Positions 34,714 through 44,512 of a stretch of 64,000 nt of DNA are shown piece by piece. The position numbers and the translations under genes were made by a program. Each line of letters opens with the position of its first letter. Position 1 is the stretch's first letter. Source of the stretch: Alicyclobacillus herbarius DSM 13609 (GTDB taxonomy: Bacteria; Bacillota; Bacilli; Alicyclobacillales; Alicyclobacillaceae); the NCBI RefSeq assembly GCF_000430585.1, contig NZ_AUMH01000010.1, positions 1 to 64,000 of the forward strand. Direction: 5' to 3'. The notes below the pieces were generated by a model, which made no database searches, was not told the origin of the DNA, and was given only the letters and a program-made list of their open reading frames with translations.

Positions 34714-34856
34714 TCCGTCCTTTCCAAGGGTACTCTGGTGACGCCGGGTATCGTGCAAGGAGTAGAAATATACGTTGAACACTACACCTTGTCGCAAATT
34801 TCGGTTTCATTCTATCATATCTGCATATCGGTCGGTGAGAGAAGGGGGTGCTGTCC

Positions 34857-36272
34857 TTGAACACACGGATCAAGCAGGACGCGGCTCTGTGGGGAAGCCT
34901 GGAGGTGGGTGGTCCATACGAGCTGCAAAGGGTGCTTGAGGCAGTGATTCAAAGTACGCAGGACGCCATTTCGGTGGTTGACAGGGATGGCATCGGGATT
35001 CTGATTAATCCCGCCTACACGCGGCTCACCGGTCTGGAACCGGAAGATGTCATCGGGAAACCTGCGGATGTCGATATTGCCGAAGGAGAAAGCATGCACA
35101 TGCAAGTCCTGCGCACGGGTAAGCCGGTCCATGGCGTGCCGATGAAAGTCGGGCCCCATAAGCGGGAAGTCATCGTGAATGTGGCACCTGTTTATGTCGG
35201 CGACGAGTTGTGGGGCAGTGTGGGCGTCATTCACGATGTTTCCGAGATCCGTCGCTTGACGCAGGAGTTGGAAAAGGCGAATCGACTCTTGCGTTCGATG
35301 CGCGCCAAGTATACGTTTCAGGACATTATCGCCCGCCAATCTCCCCTTCGGGTGGCTGTGGAGCAGGCGCGCCGTGCCGCACAGGCGCCGGTTCCCATCT
35401 TGTTGCGCGGAGAATCTGGAACAGGCAAGGAGCTTTTTGCGCACGCCATTCATCACGCGAGTTCGCGCCGGGAACAAGCGTTTGTACGGGTGGATTGTTC
35501 AATTCTGAACGAGCGGCAGCTGGAGGCCGAGTTGTTCGGGGTGGAAGGAGACAAAATGAGGTCGACAATCCCCAGTCGGCCAGGGTTGTTGGAGGAAGCC
35601 TCCGGGGGAACGGTCTTCTTGGATGAAATCGGGGAGATGCCGCTATCCGTACAGAGCAAACTGGTACATGTCCTGCAGAGTGGAGAGGTTCTCCGGGTCG
35701 GAGGGCACAAAGCCATTCCGGTTGACGTGCGGCTGATTTCTGCGACACGCATCAATTTGGAGCAAGCTGTAGCGCAAGGGCGGTTTCGCGAGGATCTGTA
35801 TTATCGCTTGAATGTGTTGCCGATTGTGCTGCCCCCCTTGCGCTATTGCAAGGAGGACCTACCGGAACTCACGATGCACATCATTCAAAAGCACAACCAG
35901 ATTTATGGCCGCAAAGTAGAGTCCATTAGCAAGCCGGCTCTGCACTCCTTGCAGGCGTATGATTGGCCAGGGAATGTACGGGAGTTGGAGAATGCAATTG
36001 GCCGCGCGATGTTGAATATGGGATTTCAAGAGACGGTGATGGGGGCACAGCACCTACCCCGTCTATCTGTGCCGGAGTCTTCGGAATTCGCGTCCAGGCC
36101 GCCGCTATGGACCGGGGGAGGGTGCACCTTAGGTGAGTTGGTACGCCAGTTCGAGCGCCAAGTCATCGAGGATGTGCTGCGTCAAACCGGGGGCAACAAA
36201 ACCGAAGCGGCAAAACTTCTTGGCATTTCTCTGCGCAGCCTATATTATAAAATAGGAGTGGAATCATCCTAA
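34857..36272 (+). CDS. BkdR-like PAS/AAA+/Fis regulator lacking GAFTGA
   Basis: A 471-residue enhancer-binding-type regulator: PAS domain (about 20-130), AAA+ domain (about 150-380; Walker A RGESGTGKELFAHAI, Walker B GTVFLDEIGEMP, arginine-rich FREDLYYRLNVLPIVLP), and a Fis HTH (GGNKTEAAKLLGISLRSLYY). Where sigma-54 activators have GAFTGA it reads ELFGVEGDKMRSTIPSRPG, so contact with sigma-54 is unlikely. No -24/-12 promoter is visible before bcd. TTG 34857 has AAGGGGG 8 bases upstream; GTG 34848 touches that site. Position before bcd and lpdV fits BkdR. Confidence 0.85.
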   Translation: MNTRIKQDAALWGSLEVGGPYELQRVLEAVIQSTQDAISVVDRDGIGILINPAYTRLTGLEPEDVIGKPADVDIAEGESMHMQVLRTGKPVHGVPMKVGPHKREVIVNVAPVYVGDELWGSVGVIHDVSEIRRLTQELEKANRLLRSMRAKYTFQDIIARQSPLRVAVEQARRAAQAPVPILLRGESGTGKELFAHAIHHASSRREQAFVRVDCSILNERQLEAELFGVEGDKMRSTIPSRPGLLEEASGGTVFLDEIGEMPLSVQSKLVHVLQSGEVLRVGGHKAIPVDVRLISATRINLEQAVAQGRFREDLYYRLNVLPIVLPPLRYCKEDLPELTMHIIQKHNQIYGRKVESISKPALHSLQAYDWPGNVRELENAIGRAMLNMGFQETVMGAQHLPRLSVPESSEFASRPPLWTGGGCTLGELVRQFERQVIEDVLRQTGGNKTEAAKLLGISLRSLYYKIGVESS

Positions 36273-36371
36273 GGGGGCCGATATGCCATAAATATGTACG
36301 CGGAGTTTTCTGAAAGCGGTTGCATGCAAAAATTTGCGCATGTGAAGAACTTTGCAACGAGACCAATTAAG

Positions 36372-36392
36372 CACCGGTAGACGGGACCGGTG
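36372..36392 (+). promoter_or_regulatory. Inverted repeat overlapping the bcd -35 position, candidate operator
   Basis: CACCGGT (36372-36378) and ACCGGTG (36386-36392) are perfect 7-base arms with a 7-base spacer. The right arm occupies the -35 position for TATAAT at 36409. A regulator bound here would control the bkd operon. A second imperfect palindrome, CATGC(N10)GCATG, lies at about 36324-36343. Confidence 0.5.
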
Positions 36393-36408
36393 TCCGAGCG
36401 GAAAATCC

Positions 36409-36414
36409 TATAAT
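36409..36414 (+). promoter_or_regulatory. -10 element of the bkd operon
   Basis: TATAAT at 36409-36414, followed by an AT-rich tract, about 74 bases before the bcd start. The -35 is poor, consistent with an activator-dependent sigma-A promoter. Confidence 0.5.
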
Positions 36415-36487
36415 TATATTTTTTGTTTATGTGTGGTAATCATGCTACCATGAAGTTACCAAGTGTGGTCAGTCTGGAGGGCTCGTT

Positions 36488-37585
36488 ATGGATTTATTTG
36501 CTTATCTGGAGCGTTACGACTATGAGCAGGTGGTATTTTGCTACGATGAAGCGTCCGGGTTGAAGGCCATCATTGCCATTCATGACACGACATTAGGTCC
36601 GGCGCTGGGCGGGTGTCGAATGTGGACCTATGCGTCCGAAGAAGAGGCCATCTTGGACGCATTGCGATTGGCCCGGGGGATGACGTATAAAAACGCCGCA
36701 GCGGGATTGAACCTGGGTGGCGGAAAGACGGTGATTATCGGCAACCCGAAGACGGATAAAAGTGAAGCCATGTTCCGGGCGCTGGGAAGATACATTCAGA
36801 GTCTCAACGGACGCTACATTACCGCCGAAGACGTTGGGACGACGGTGCACGATATGGACCTTATCCGCAAAGAGACCACGTATGTCACTGGCATTTCGCC
36901 GGCGTACGGATCGTCCGGAAACCCGAGCCCCATGACCGCCCTTGGGGTGTTTCGCGGCATGCAGGCGACTGCGAAGGTAGCGCTGGGGTCTGCTGACTTG
37001 GCGGGGCGCAAGGTGGCTATCCAGGGGCTCGGGAGTGTGGGCTATGCGCTCGCCGAGTATGTCCATCACGCGGGCGGACAATTGATTGTCACAGACATCA
37101 ACGAGGAGGCGGAGCGCAGGGCGGCCAAAGAGCTGCAGGCGGAAGTGGTCGGCCCGAGTGAGATTTTCGGCGTTGCATGTGACATTTTTGCGCCCTGCGC
37201 CCTTGGTGCCGTGCTCAACGACGATACCATTCCGCGGCTGCGCTGCAAAGCGATTGCCGGATCGGCCAACAATCAGCTGGCCGAAGCTCGGCATGGCGAC
37301 CAATTGCACGAAATGGGGATTCTGTACGCGCCGGATTACGTGATTAACGCTGGTGGGGTCATCAATGTAGCGGATGAACTGGAAGGGTACAACCGCGAAC
37401 GGGCGCAGGCGAAGGTCGAACGGATTTACGACATTATGCTCGAGTTATACGAGGTGGCAGAACGGGAGCGGATCCCCACGTATCAGGCGGCAGACCGCAT
37501 GGCCGAAGCTCGGATTGAACAGCTGCGGCGCGTGAAGAGTACGTTTGTTCCGGGCGGCCAAACCGCAGCCGGGAGAGGGAGATAG
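36488..37585 (+). CDS. bcd: Leucine dehydrogenase
   Basis: A 365-residue NAD-dependent amino-acid dehydrogenase that deaminates Leu, Ile and Val to their keto acids. [10 protein letters not shown] and [14 protein letters not shown] hold the substrate- and catalysis-linked lysines. [20 protein letters not shown] is the NAD-binding Rossmann loop. ATG 36488 follows CTGGAGGG. Unlike the Bacillus operon, no ptb or buk genes lie next to it; lpdV follows after 34 bases. Confidence 0.95.
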   Translation: MDLFAYLERYDYEQVVFCYDEASGLKAIIAIHDTTLGPALGGCRMWTYASEEEAILDALRLARGMTYKNAAAGLNLGGGKTVIIGNPKTDKSEAMFRALGRYIQSLNGRYITAEDVGTTVHDMDLIRKETTYVTGISPAYGSSGNPSPMTALGVFRGMQATAKVALGSADLAGRKVAIQGLGSVGYALAEYVHHAGGQLIVTDINEEAERRAAKELQAEVVGPSEIFGVACDIFAPCALGAVLNDDTIPRLRCKAIAGSANNQLAEARHGDQLHEMGILYAPDYVINAGGVINVADELEGYNRERAQAKVERIYDIMLELYEVAERERIPTYQAADRMAEARIEQLRRVKSTFVPGGQTAAGRGR

Positions 37586-37619
37586 ACGCACCCACTGCGG
37601 ACGAAGGAGGAGCTTTGGG

Positions 37620-39017
37620 ATGGACGACCTTGAGTTAGTGGTTGTCGGAGGCGGTATCGGTGGCTACACGGCCGCGATTCGCGCTGCAGAGTCAGGATGG
37701 CGGGTGGCCGTGGTCGAGCGGGATAGGCTGGGGGGAACTTGCTTACATCGCGGCTGCATCCCGAGCAAATCGTTTTTACGGTCGGCGGAGGTCTATGTGA
37801 CCGCAAAGACCGCCGCCGAGTACGGTGTGATGCATGATGCGCCGGTGTTTTCGTGGACGGCGGCGCGAGACCGCACGCGGACCGTGGTTGAGAGGTTGTA
37901 TCAGGGGCTTCGTTTCTTGATGAAGCGGCATCGAATTGCGGTAATATCCGGAACCGGACGGCTGCTCGGGCCGTCGATCTTCTCTCCCCAAGCGGGGGCG
38001 GTGGCGGTGGAGGGGACCGATGGCGAGCGGAGTATTCTGACGCCAAGATTCACGCTGTTGGCCACCGGTTCGAAGCCGCGGCCGCTGTCCGGGATGCCGT
38101 TTGACCATGAGCGGGTTTTATCCAGCGACGACCTCTTGACGTTGGATGAACTTCCGCGGTCCGTGCTGATTGTCGGGGCGGGGGCGACGGGCGTGGAGTG
38201 GGCATCGGTGTTCAGTGACCTGGGGACAGCGGTGACGCTGGTGGAAGCGCAGGCCAACATTTTACCGGAAGAAGACCCGGATATCGCAAGGGAAATGGTC
38301 CGGTTGCTGAAAAAACGCGGCGTGCGCGTCTTGACAAACGCGTCAGTCCTGACCGAGACCCTGCGGGTTCTGCCCGATGGCCTCGAGGTTGACGTGACAG
38401 GCCCAGAGGATACGACACGCGTCCGGGCCGAATACGCTCTGGTAGCGGTCGGCCGCGACGCATGCGTCGATGACCTCGGCCTGTCGGCAGCCGGTGTCCG
38501 CGTGGGTCCGCACGGAATAGAGGTCGATGAGCACTATTGCACGTCCCAGTCTAACGTGTATGCGGTGGGGGATGTCGTCGGTCGACTGCAGTTGGCCCAC
38601 GTAGCCGCCCACGAGGCGGTCCACGCGGTGCAGGCGATGACTGGCCAACCTCTGCGTCCGTTCGACTACATGATGGTTCCCCGCCCGACGTACGCTCGGC
38701 CGCAGGTCGCGAGCGTGGGCCTAACCGAACCCGCCGCCCGTTTAGCTGGGCGAAATGTCAAGATTGGAAAGGTTTCGTTTCGGGCGCTGGGGAAGGCGTG
38801 GGTGGAAGGGGAGGTGGATGGGTTCGCGAAAATGGTCGTCGATGCCGATTCGGAGGATGTGCTTGGCGTACACATCATCGGGCCTCGAGCCACCGACCTG
38901 GTGGCCGAAGGGGGGGCTTGCACTCCTGTTGAATGCGGCCCCGTCGGAAGTCGCGGCCATGGCGCATCCTCATCCGACGCTAGCCGAAGTTTTGGGAGAA
39001 GCGGCATGGGCAATTGA
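37620..39017 (+). CDS. lpdV: Dihydrolipoamide dehydrogenase of the BCKDH complex, C-terminal frameshift
   Basis: FAD flavoprotein E3: GGGIGGYTAAIRAAESG, redox disulfide GGTCLHRGCIPSK, second Rossmann VLIVGAGATGVEWASVF, and YAVGDVVGRLQLAH. At 38910-38916 a run of seven G shifts the frame. With six G the protein would continue LALLLNAAPSEVAAMAHPHP and end at TGA 39037-39039. As given, it loses the HPHPTLAE segment with the catalytic His-Glu pair and ends with about 35 unrelated residues. It may be a sequencing error, slippage at the homopolymer or a real inactivation. AAGGAGGAG precedes ATG 37620. Confidence 0.9.
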   Translation: MDDLELVVVGGGIGGYTAAIRAAESGWRVAVVERDRLGGTCLHRGCIPSKSFLRSAEVYVTAKTAAEYGVMHDAPVFSWTAARDRTRTVVERLYQGLRFLMKRHRIAVISGTGRLLGPSIFSPQAGAVAVEGTDGERSILTPRFTLLATGSKPRPLSGMPFDHERVLSSDDLLTLDELPRSVLIVGAGATGVEWASVFSDLGTAVTLVEAQANILPEEDPDIAREMVRLLKKRGVRVLTNASVLTETLRVLPDGLEVDVTGPEDTTRVRAEYALVAVGRDACVDDLGLSAAGVRVGPHGIEVDEHYCTSQSNVYAVGDVVGRLQLAHVAAHEAVHAVQAMTGQPLRPFDYMMVPRPTYARPQVASVGLTEPAARLAGRNVKIGKVSFRALGKAWVEGEVDGFAKMVVDADSEDVLGVHIIGPRATDLVAEGGACTPVECGPVGSRGHGASSSDASRSFGRSGMGN

Positions 39018-39065
39018 GGGCAGGGCCATTCACAGTTGACCCGCTCTGTGAGGAGGGTGACGAGG

Positions 39066-40091
39066 GTGCGGGTACCGCGTCACGTGGAAGTAGGGTTGAC
39101 GGACGAACAGGTGCTTGACATGTACCGGTACATGGTACTGGCTAGAACCTTGGATGAACGCATGTGGCTGTTGAATCGAGCCGGAAAGATCCCGTTCGTG
39201 ATTTCATGCCAAGGGCAGGAAGGCATTCAGGCGGGGGCAGGATTCGCGCTTTGTCGTGAAAGGGATTACATTGCCCCATACTATCGCGACCTCTGTCTGG
39301 TCCTGATTTTCGGGCATACGGCGAAGATGGAGCTGTTGGCCGCGTTTGGAAAACCGGAGGATCCCAACAGTGGCGGCCGGCAGATGCCCGGCCACTACAG
39401 TGACCGGCAGCGGCGAATCCTAAGCGGATCAAGCCCGGTGGGAACCCAGATCCCCCACGCGGTCGGTATCGCCCTGGCGTCGCGCATGTTGGGCACAGAT
39501 GCGGTCTGCTTGGTGTCGTTTGGAGAGGGAACGAGCAATCAGGGGGATTTTCACGAGGCCCTCAACTTTGCGGGCGTGCACCAACTACCGGTCATCTTTT
39601 TATGCGAGAACAACAAGTATGCCATCTCCGTGCCAGAACACCGTCAATTGGCGTGCCGCAACGTAGCCGACAGGGCCCAGGGCTACGGCATGGAGGGCGT
39701 CATTGTCGATGGCATGGACGCCCTTGCCGTCTACGAGGCGGTGCACCGCGCTGTCGAAAAGGCGCGGCACGGCGGCGGGCCCACACTCATCGAGGCGAAG
39801 GCGTATCGACTGGTCCCGCATTCCAGCGATGATGACGACCGGTCATATCGAACGCGGGAAGAGGTCAATCACTGGCGCGAACAAGATGCCATTGTTCGAA
39901 TGCGTCAGTACCTGATGAGCGTGGGATTGCTGAGTGAGGAGGCGGATGAACGCCTGCGGCAGGAGGCGCGGACCGAAGTGGATGTGGCCACAGAGTACGC
40001 GGAACAGGCACCGGAGGCGGGGGCAAGCAGCTTGCTGCGGCACGTGTACGCCGAGGAGGCGGTCTATCATGGCGACGAAGCTGTTCATTGA
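39066..40091 (+). CDS. bkdAA: Branched-chain 2-oxo acid dehydrogenase E1 alpha
   Basis: A 341-residue thiamine-diphosphate E1 alpha. The TPP/Mg motif runs from VSFGEGTSNQGDFHEALNFA to FLCENNKYAIS, and RQMPGHYSD and RLVPHSSDDDDRSYRT include the phosphorylation-loop region found in this family. GTG 39066 is chosen because AGGAGG lies 9 bases upstream; an overlapping TTG 39036 coincides with the stop of the unshifted lpdV frame. With E1 beta it makes branched acyl groups for fatty-acid primers. Confidence 0.94.
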   Translation: MRVPRHVEVGLTDEQVLDMYRYMVLARTLDERMWLLNRAGKIPFVISCQGQEGIQAGAGFALCRERDYIAPYYRDLCLVLIFGHTAKMELLAAFGKPEDPNSGGRQMPGHYSDRQRRILSGSSPVGTQIPHAVGIALASRMLGTDAVCLVSFGEGTSNQGDFHEALNFAGVHQLPVIFLCENNKYAISVPEHRQLACRNVADRAQGYGMEGVIVDGMDALAVYEAVHRAVEKARHGGGPTLIEAKAYRLVPHSSDDDDRSYRTREEVNHWREQDAIVRMRQYLMSVGLLSEEADERLRQEARTEVDVATEYAEQAPEAGASSLLRHVYAEEAVYHGDEAVH

Positions 40092-41055
40092 GGCCATTCG
40101 CGACGCGCTGGCGGGAGAGATGGCGCGAGACGAGCGTGTCTTTGTGCTCGGTGAGGACGTCGGCGTACGTGGCGGGGTCTTTCGTGTCACCCAAGGCCTG
40201 TACGAGGTGTTTGGCGAGTCCCGTGTCTTGGATACGCCCCTGTCGGAATCGGCGATTGTCGGGGTGGCGATTGGTGCTTCCGCAGCCGGCCTTCGGCCCG
40301 TGGCGGAAATTCAGTTCGCGGATTTTATCCTGCCTGCGATGAACCAAATTATCTCGGAAGCCGCCAAAATGCGCTATCGTTCCAACAACGACTGGCACTG
40401 TCCAATGGTGATTCGGGCGCCGTTCGGCGGCGGGGTGCACGGCGGACTTTACCATTCGCAGAGCATGGAGGCGTTGTTCACCCACATTCCGGGGTTGAAA
40501 GTGCTCGTGCCGGCCACTCCCTACGACGCCAAAGGGCTGCTCATCTCGGCGATTCGCGATGACGATCCGGTTCTCTTTTTCGAACACAAACGTCTCTATC
40601 GGTCTGTGCGCGCGGAGGTTCCGGACGAGTTGTTCACGGTGCCGATTGGCCAAGCGCGGGTTGCTCGGGACGGGGAAGACGTTACGGTGATTACTTACGG
40701 TCTGACGTTGCAGTGGGTCCTGGAAGCGGCGGATCGTTTGGCTGAGGAGGATGGGATTGAGACGCATGTCCTCGATTTGCGGACCTTGCGGCCCCTGGAT
40801 GAAGGCGCTATTCTCAATGCGGCGCGCCGGACGGGGAAAGTCTTAATTGTGCACGAAGACAACAAGGTGTGCGGCATTGGCGCGGAGGTCTCCGCCCTCA
40901 TCAGTGAGCGGGTGTTGTTTGATTTGGATGCACCCATAGAACGTCTAGCTGGTCCGGAAGTCCCGGCGATGTCGTTCGCCTCCACGCTGGAGCAGGCCTA
41001 TATGCTGAGTGTCGACCGGATTGCGGCCGCCATTGGGCGACTGGCCCGTTTTTGA
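40069..41055 (+). CDS. bkdAB: Branched-chain 2-oxo acid dehydrogenase E1 beta
   Basis: A 328-residue E1 beta subunit. VFVLGEDVGVRGGVFRVTQG and LDTPLSESAIVGVAIGAS are the pyrimidine-binding transketolase segment, and the C-terminal transketolase domain follows (VITYGLTLQWVLEAADRLAE). ATG 40069 overlaps the end of bkdAA by 23 bases, with GAGGAGGCGG upstream, which ensures balanced synthesis of both subunits. Confidence 0.95.
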   Translation: MATKLFIEAIRDALAGEMARDERVFVLGEDVGVRGGVFRVTQGLYEVFGESRVLDTPLSESAIVGVAIGASAAGLRPVAEIQFADFILPAMNQIISEAAKMRYRSNNDWHCPMVIRAPFGGGVHGGLYHSQSMEALFTHIPGLKVLVPATPYDAKGLLISAIRDDDPVLFFEHKRLYRSVRAEVPDELFTVPIGQARVARDGEDVTVITYGLTLQWVLEAADRLAEEDGIETHVLDLRTLRPLDEGAILNAARRTGKVLIVHEDNKVCGIGAEVSALISERVLFDLDAPIERLAGPEVPAMSFASTLEQAYMLSVDRIAAAIGRLARF

Positions 41056-41100
41056 CAGCGGACCCATTTCTGATGGATACTTTTTGTGCGGGTGCACGTT

Positions 41101-41119
41101 CGGCGCCCAAGCGGCGCCG
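41101..41119 (+). terminator. Strong hairpin between bkdAB and bkdB
   Basis: CGGCGCC (41101-41107) and GGCGCCG (41113-41119) form a GC-rich 7-base stem with a 5-base loop. No T tract follows. It may moderate expression or message stability between E1 and E2. Confidence 0.4.
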
Positions 41120-41148
41120 AAGGGTTACATAGCGGAAGGGGGATTTTG

Positions 41149-42462
41149 ATGACCGACGTACGGATGCCGCAGCTGGGCGAGAGCGTGACGAAAGGAACCA
41201 TCGGTAAATGGTTGAAGCAAGTCGGGGACCATGTCAGTAAGTACGAGCCGCTGTTGGAAGTGATGACCGATAAGGTGAACGCGGAGATTCCTTCCGACTT
41301 TGCGGGCGTCATCACAGAAATCCTCGTTCCCGAGGGGGAGACCGTGTCCGTGGGAACGGTTATTTGCCGCATTGACCCAGATTCTCCGGAGGGTCAGTCA
41401 GACTCGGAAGAAGGGGAGGCGAGGAGGGATCAGGGGGACGCATCGGCCCCGGTATCCCAGGGCGTGGAACATGCGAAACCCGAGAGTCGCCACGAACAGA
41501 ACGAGGCCCAAGCTTCGGTCCGGTACTCTCCGGCCGTCCTCGCGCTGTCCGAGAAGTACGGGATTGACCTGCGAGAGGTGAAAGGAAGCGGGGAGCATGG
41601 GCGGATCTCCCGCAGAGACGTGCTGAACTATGTCAACGCTAGACAGGCAAAAGACGCCTCCACGCGGTCGGAGGTGGAGAGCCGGGGAGCTTCCTCCTCG
41701 GCTTTGTCGGCCGCTCTGTCGGTACAGCCCCATGCGCCCGCAGAGGATGCGAGTCCAGCTGCAGATGTAACGATTATCCCGCCAAGCCCCGTACGCCGGA
41801 CTATCGCGGAGCGGATGACCTACAGCGCATCGACCATCCCCCATGCCTGGACGATGATAGAGGTGGACGTATCTCGCCTTGTATCCCTCCACAAGCAGAC
41901 GAAAGACTCGTTCTTGCGCCAGGAGGGTGTGAAACTCACGTACCTTCCGTTCGTTGTGAAAGCGGTTGCAGACGGATTGCGTAAATATCCACAATTGAAC
42001 GCAGCCTGGATGGATGGCAAGATCCATCAATATACACGCATCCACATCGGCATTGCGGTCGCTACGGAGACCGGCCTGGTCGTGCCGGTGATTCGTGATG
42101 CAGACCGACAAAGCATTGTCGGCCTAGTGCATACCATCCACGCGTTGGTCGAACGGGCTCGCAACGGCCGCCTTACCCTCTCCGACATCCAGGGTGGCAC
42201 GTTCACCGTCAACAACACAGGCGCATTCGGATCCGTTCTGTCCAAGCCCATTATTAATCCTCCGCAAGCCGCGATTTTGTCTATGGAGTCTATTCAAAAG
42301 CGCCCCGTCGTGATTGGCGACGGGATTGCGATTCGAGACATGATGAACCTTTGCCTGTCGTTGGATCACCGAGTGCTCGACGGGTGGGTATGTGGTCAAT
42401 TTTTACAAACCGTCAAAGGGTGGCTGGAGAACTTGGACATACAAAGGTCATGGGCGTATTGA
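41149..42462 (+). CDS. bkdB: Branched-chain 2-oxo acid dehydrogenase E2 (lipoyl acyltransferase)
   Basis: A 437-residue E2. A lipoyl domain at residues 1-80 has the lipoylated Lys in [14 protein letters not shown]. An acidic linker follows, then the E1/E3-binding domain ([20 protein letters not shown]) at about 125-160. A second linker leads to the catalytic domain, ending with the active-site [23 protein letters not shown] precedes ATG 41149. Its cofactor would come from the lipA and lipB genes immediately downstream. Confidence 0.95.
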   Translation: MTDVRMPQLGESVTKGTIGKWLKQVGDHVSKYEPLLEVMTDKVNAEIPSDFAGVITEILVPEGETVSVGTVICRIDPDSPEGQSDSEEGEARRDQGDASAPVSQGVEHAKPESRHEQNEAQASVRYSPAVLALSEKYGIDLREVKGSGEHGRISRRDVLNYVNARQAKDASTRSEVESRGASSSALSAALSVQPHAPAEDASPAADVTIIPPSPVRRTIAERMTYSASTIPHAWTMIEVDVSRLVSLHKQTKDSFLRQEGVKLTYLPFVVKAVADGLRKYPQLNAAWMDGKIHQYTRIHIGIAVATETGLVVPVIRDADRQSIVGLVHTIHALVERARNGRLTLSDIQGGTFTVNNTGAFGSVLSKPIINPPQAAILSMESIQKRPVVIGDGIAIRDMMNLCLSLDHRVLDGWVCGQFLQTVKGWLENLDIQRSWAY

Positions 42463-42605
42463 ATCATATTCCGGAGGACAAGGGATGCCGCCATATCAGG
42501 CCCCCGCTTGGGAACCTACCTTGGCGGCCTTTGTTTTCCTGCAGAGATTCGACTAAACTGGTGTCAGACTGGCGTCGCAAGGGGCGCAAGGGGGTGCGTT
42601 TCGCC

Positions 42606-43613
42606 ATGACCAACCCGAAGTTGGTGGAGAAGCAGAAGCTGAAAGAGCAAATCATGCGTGAACAGGCCAAGGCTCGTCCAGATTGGCTGAAGATCCAAAT
42701 TCGGACGGGTCCCAATTATAAACAGCTGAAGGAGATCATGCGCGGGCAATCGTTACATACTGTCTGCGAGGAGGCGCGCTGTCCCAACATCTACGAGTGC
42801 TGGGAGCATCGTACCGCCACATTCATGATCCTCGGCGACGTATGCACCCGGGCTTGCCGATTCTGTGCCGTCACCAGTGGGCGTCCCAGCCACCTGGATT
42901 TGGCCGAACCAAAACGGGTGGCGGATGCGGTGGTGGCCATGGGGTTGCAGCACGTCGTCGTGACCAGCGTGGCCCGGGACGACCTGGATGACGGGGGCGC
43001 CTCGATTTTTGCGGCCACGATTCGAGCCATTCGAGAGCGGGTGCCCGAGTGCGGTGTGGAAGTTCTCATCCCAGACTTTATGGGGAATTGGGATGCCTTA
43101 AAGGTGGTGCTCGACGCTTCACCCGACATCCTCAACCATAATGTGGAGACGGTGCGGCGATTGTCGGATAAGGTACGGTCCAAGGCCAAGTATGACCGGA
43201 CGTTGGAGCTTTTGCGGCGCAGTAAAGAGATGCGGCCAGACATTCGTACGAAGTCAAGTATTATGGTGGGTCTGGGTGAAACCATCGAGGAAATTCTCGA
43301 AACAATGGATGACCTCCGAGCTGTGGATTGCGATATCCTGACCATCGGCCAGTACCTGCAGCCAACCAAGAAACACCTGCTGGTTGAGAAGTTCTATACG
43401 CCGACTGAGTTTTTACGGCTGAGGGGAGAGGGGTTGAAACGAGGCTTTGCCCATGTCGAATCCGGTCCGCTGGTGCGCAGCTCCTATCATGCTCATGAAC
43501 AGGTCCTGCGTGCGGACGGTAAGCCCTTGCAGTCTTTGACGGCGAACGAACGTACCGGTGCTGAGTTACCACGGAGCGCCCCACAACGGGTAGAGGCGGC
43601 GGGTCAGGCATGA
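42606..43613 (+). CDS. lipA: Lipoyl synthase
   Basis: A 335-residue radical SAM enzyme inserting two sulfurs into octanoyl groups. The auxiliary cluster cysteines are in [14 protein letters not shown] (CX4CX5C), and the radical SAM site is [10 protein letters not shown] (CX3CX2C). [10 protein letters not shown] is the conserved C-terminal serine ligand. ATG 42606 has AAGGGGGTG 9 bases upstream. The 140-base gap to bkdB contains no gene. The stop overlaps lipB by 4 bases. Confidence 0.96.
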   Translation: MTNPKLVEKQKLKEQIMREQAKARPDWLKIQIRTGPNYKQLKEIMRGQSLHTVCEEARCPNIYECWEHRTATFMILGDVCTRACRFCAVTSGRPSHLDLAEPKRVADAVVAMGLQHVVVTSVARDDLDDGGASIFAATIRAIRERVPECGVEVLIPDFMGNWDALKVVLDASPDILNHNVETVRRLSDKVRSKAKYDRTLELLRRSKEMRPDIRTKSSIMVGLGETIEEILETMDDLRAVDCDILTIGQYLQPTKKHLLVEKFYTPTEFLRLRGEGLKRGFAHVESGPLVRSSYHAHEQVLRADGKPLQSLTANERTGAELPRSAPQRVEAAGQA

Positions 43614-44275
43614 ATCGAATACCTGGAGTCTGGCGTTCTTTAGGTCGTCTCGAATACGATGCGGCCTTGGCGGAACAAATGGCACAGCGGGACGCTTTGC
43701 TGAAGGAGCAGGACGAAACGCAAACGGTGTTCGCCGTCGAGCACCCTTCAACCATTACCATCGGCAAAGCGGGTACGTTTGCCCACGTTGTGGCGCCCCG
43801 TCCGTTCCTGGAGCAGAAAGGGTTTACGATTCGCGAGGTCGACCGCGGCGGGGATGTCACCTATCACGGGCCTGGGCAATGGGTGCTCTATCCCGTGTTG
43901 CACCTGAGCCCTTGGGAAAATGATGTATCGCGGTATGTGCGAATGTTAGAGGAGACGGTGATTCGGGCTTTGGCTGAGGTCGGAATTCGGGGCGAGCGCA
44001 GTGAGGGTTACCCTGGGGTGTGGGTTCAAGACCGCAAGATCTGTGCAATCGGCGCAAGCGTCAAGCGACGGATGAACGGCGAGTTCGTCACGGCACACGG
44101 ATTGGCGCTGAATGTGACGACCGACCTGAGCCACTTTGACACCATTATCCCCTGTGGCATTACCGACCGTGGCGTAACCTCGGTGGCTGCAGAACTCGGT
44201 CAGGAAGTTCCGTTTTTCGAATGGGAAGACCGCTTGCGCAGATCATTCGCGGATGTGTTCCATATGGATTTCTAA
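43610..44275 (+). CDS. lipB: Octanoyltransferase LipB
   Basis: A 221-residue LipB transferring octanoate from ACP to lipoyl domains. [40 protein letters not shown] (catalytic Lys) and [13 protein letters not shown] (catalytic Cys) are all present. Many Firmicutes use the unrelated LipM/LipL route, so a true LipB beside lipA is noteworthy. Start ATG overlaps the lipA stop. Confidence 0.95.
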   Translation: MNRIPGVWRSLGRLEYDAALAEQMAQRDALLKEQDETQTVFAVEHPSTITIGKAGTFAHVVAPRPFLEQKGFTIREVDRGGDVTYHGPGQWVLYPVLHLSPWENDVSRYVRMLEETVIRALAEVGIRGERSEGYPGVWVQDRKICAIGASVKRRMNGEFVTAHGLALNVTTDLSHFDTIIPCGITDRGVTSVAAELGQEVPFFEWEDRLRRSFADVFHMDF

Positions 44276-44285
44276 GCCCTGCTTG

Positions 44286-44308
44286 GCCTTGGCGGTGAAC
44301 GCCAAGGC
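44286..44308 (+). terminator. Terminator-like hairpin after lipB
   Basis: GCCTTGGCG (44286-44294) and CGCCAAGGC (44300-44308) form a perfect 9-base stem with loop GTGAA, 11 bases after the lipB stop. A T tract is lacking. Confidence 0.6.
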
Positions 44309-44352
44309 TAAGGTCTGAAGGGTCAGGAATAAAGAATGAGGGGGACGGGAAG

Positions 44353-44457
44353 ATGACGCCACTTGCCGCAACAAGCGCCGTGATGGTCGCTCTGTGTCTG
44401 GCGTTCATGGGGGTTATCTGGGTTGCCGGGGGATTTGTCGGGCGCGGCCGCGGATGA
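44353..44457 (+). CDS. Possible 34-residue membrane peptide
   Basis: A short ORF with GGGGGACGGG just before ATG 44353. The product is one hydrophobic helix (VMVALCLAFMGVIWVAGGFV) with a basic GRGRG tail. Small single-helix proteins of this kind are frequent in spore formers, but no family could be named. Confidence 0.4.
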   Translation: MTPLAATSAVMVALCLAFMGVIWVAGGFVGRGRG

Positions 44458-44512
44458 TGCCGTGGCAGGCAATCTTGAGGGAAGCTTGAAGTTCTAAGAA
44501 AGCGTGAAGTTC

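Noticed and set aside
36273-36487. Sigma-54 -24/-12 promoter before bcd
   Set aside because: No GG-N10-GC arrangement with TGGCAC/TTGC character was found; a sigma-A-type TATAAT fits better.
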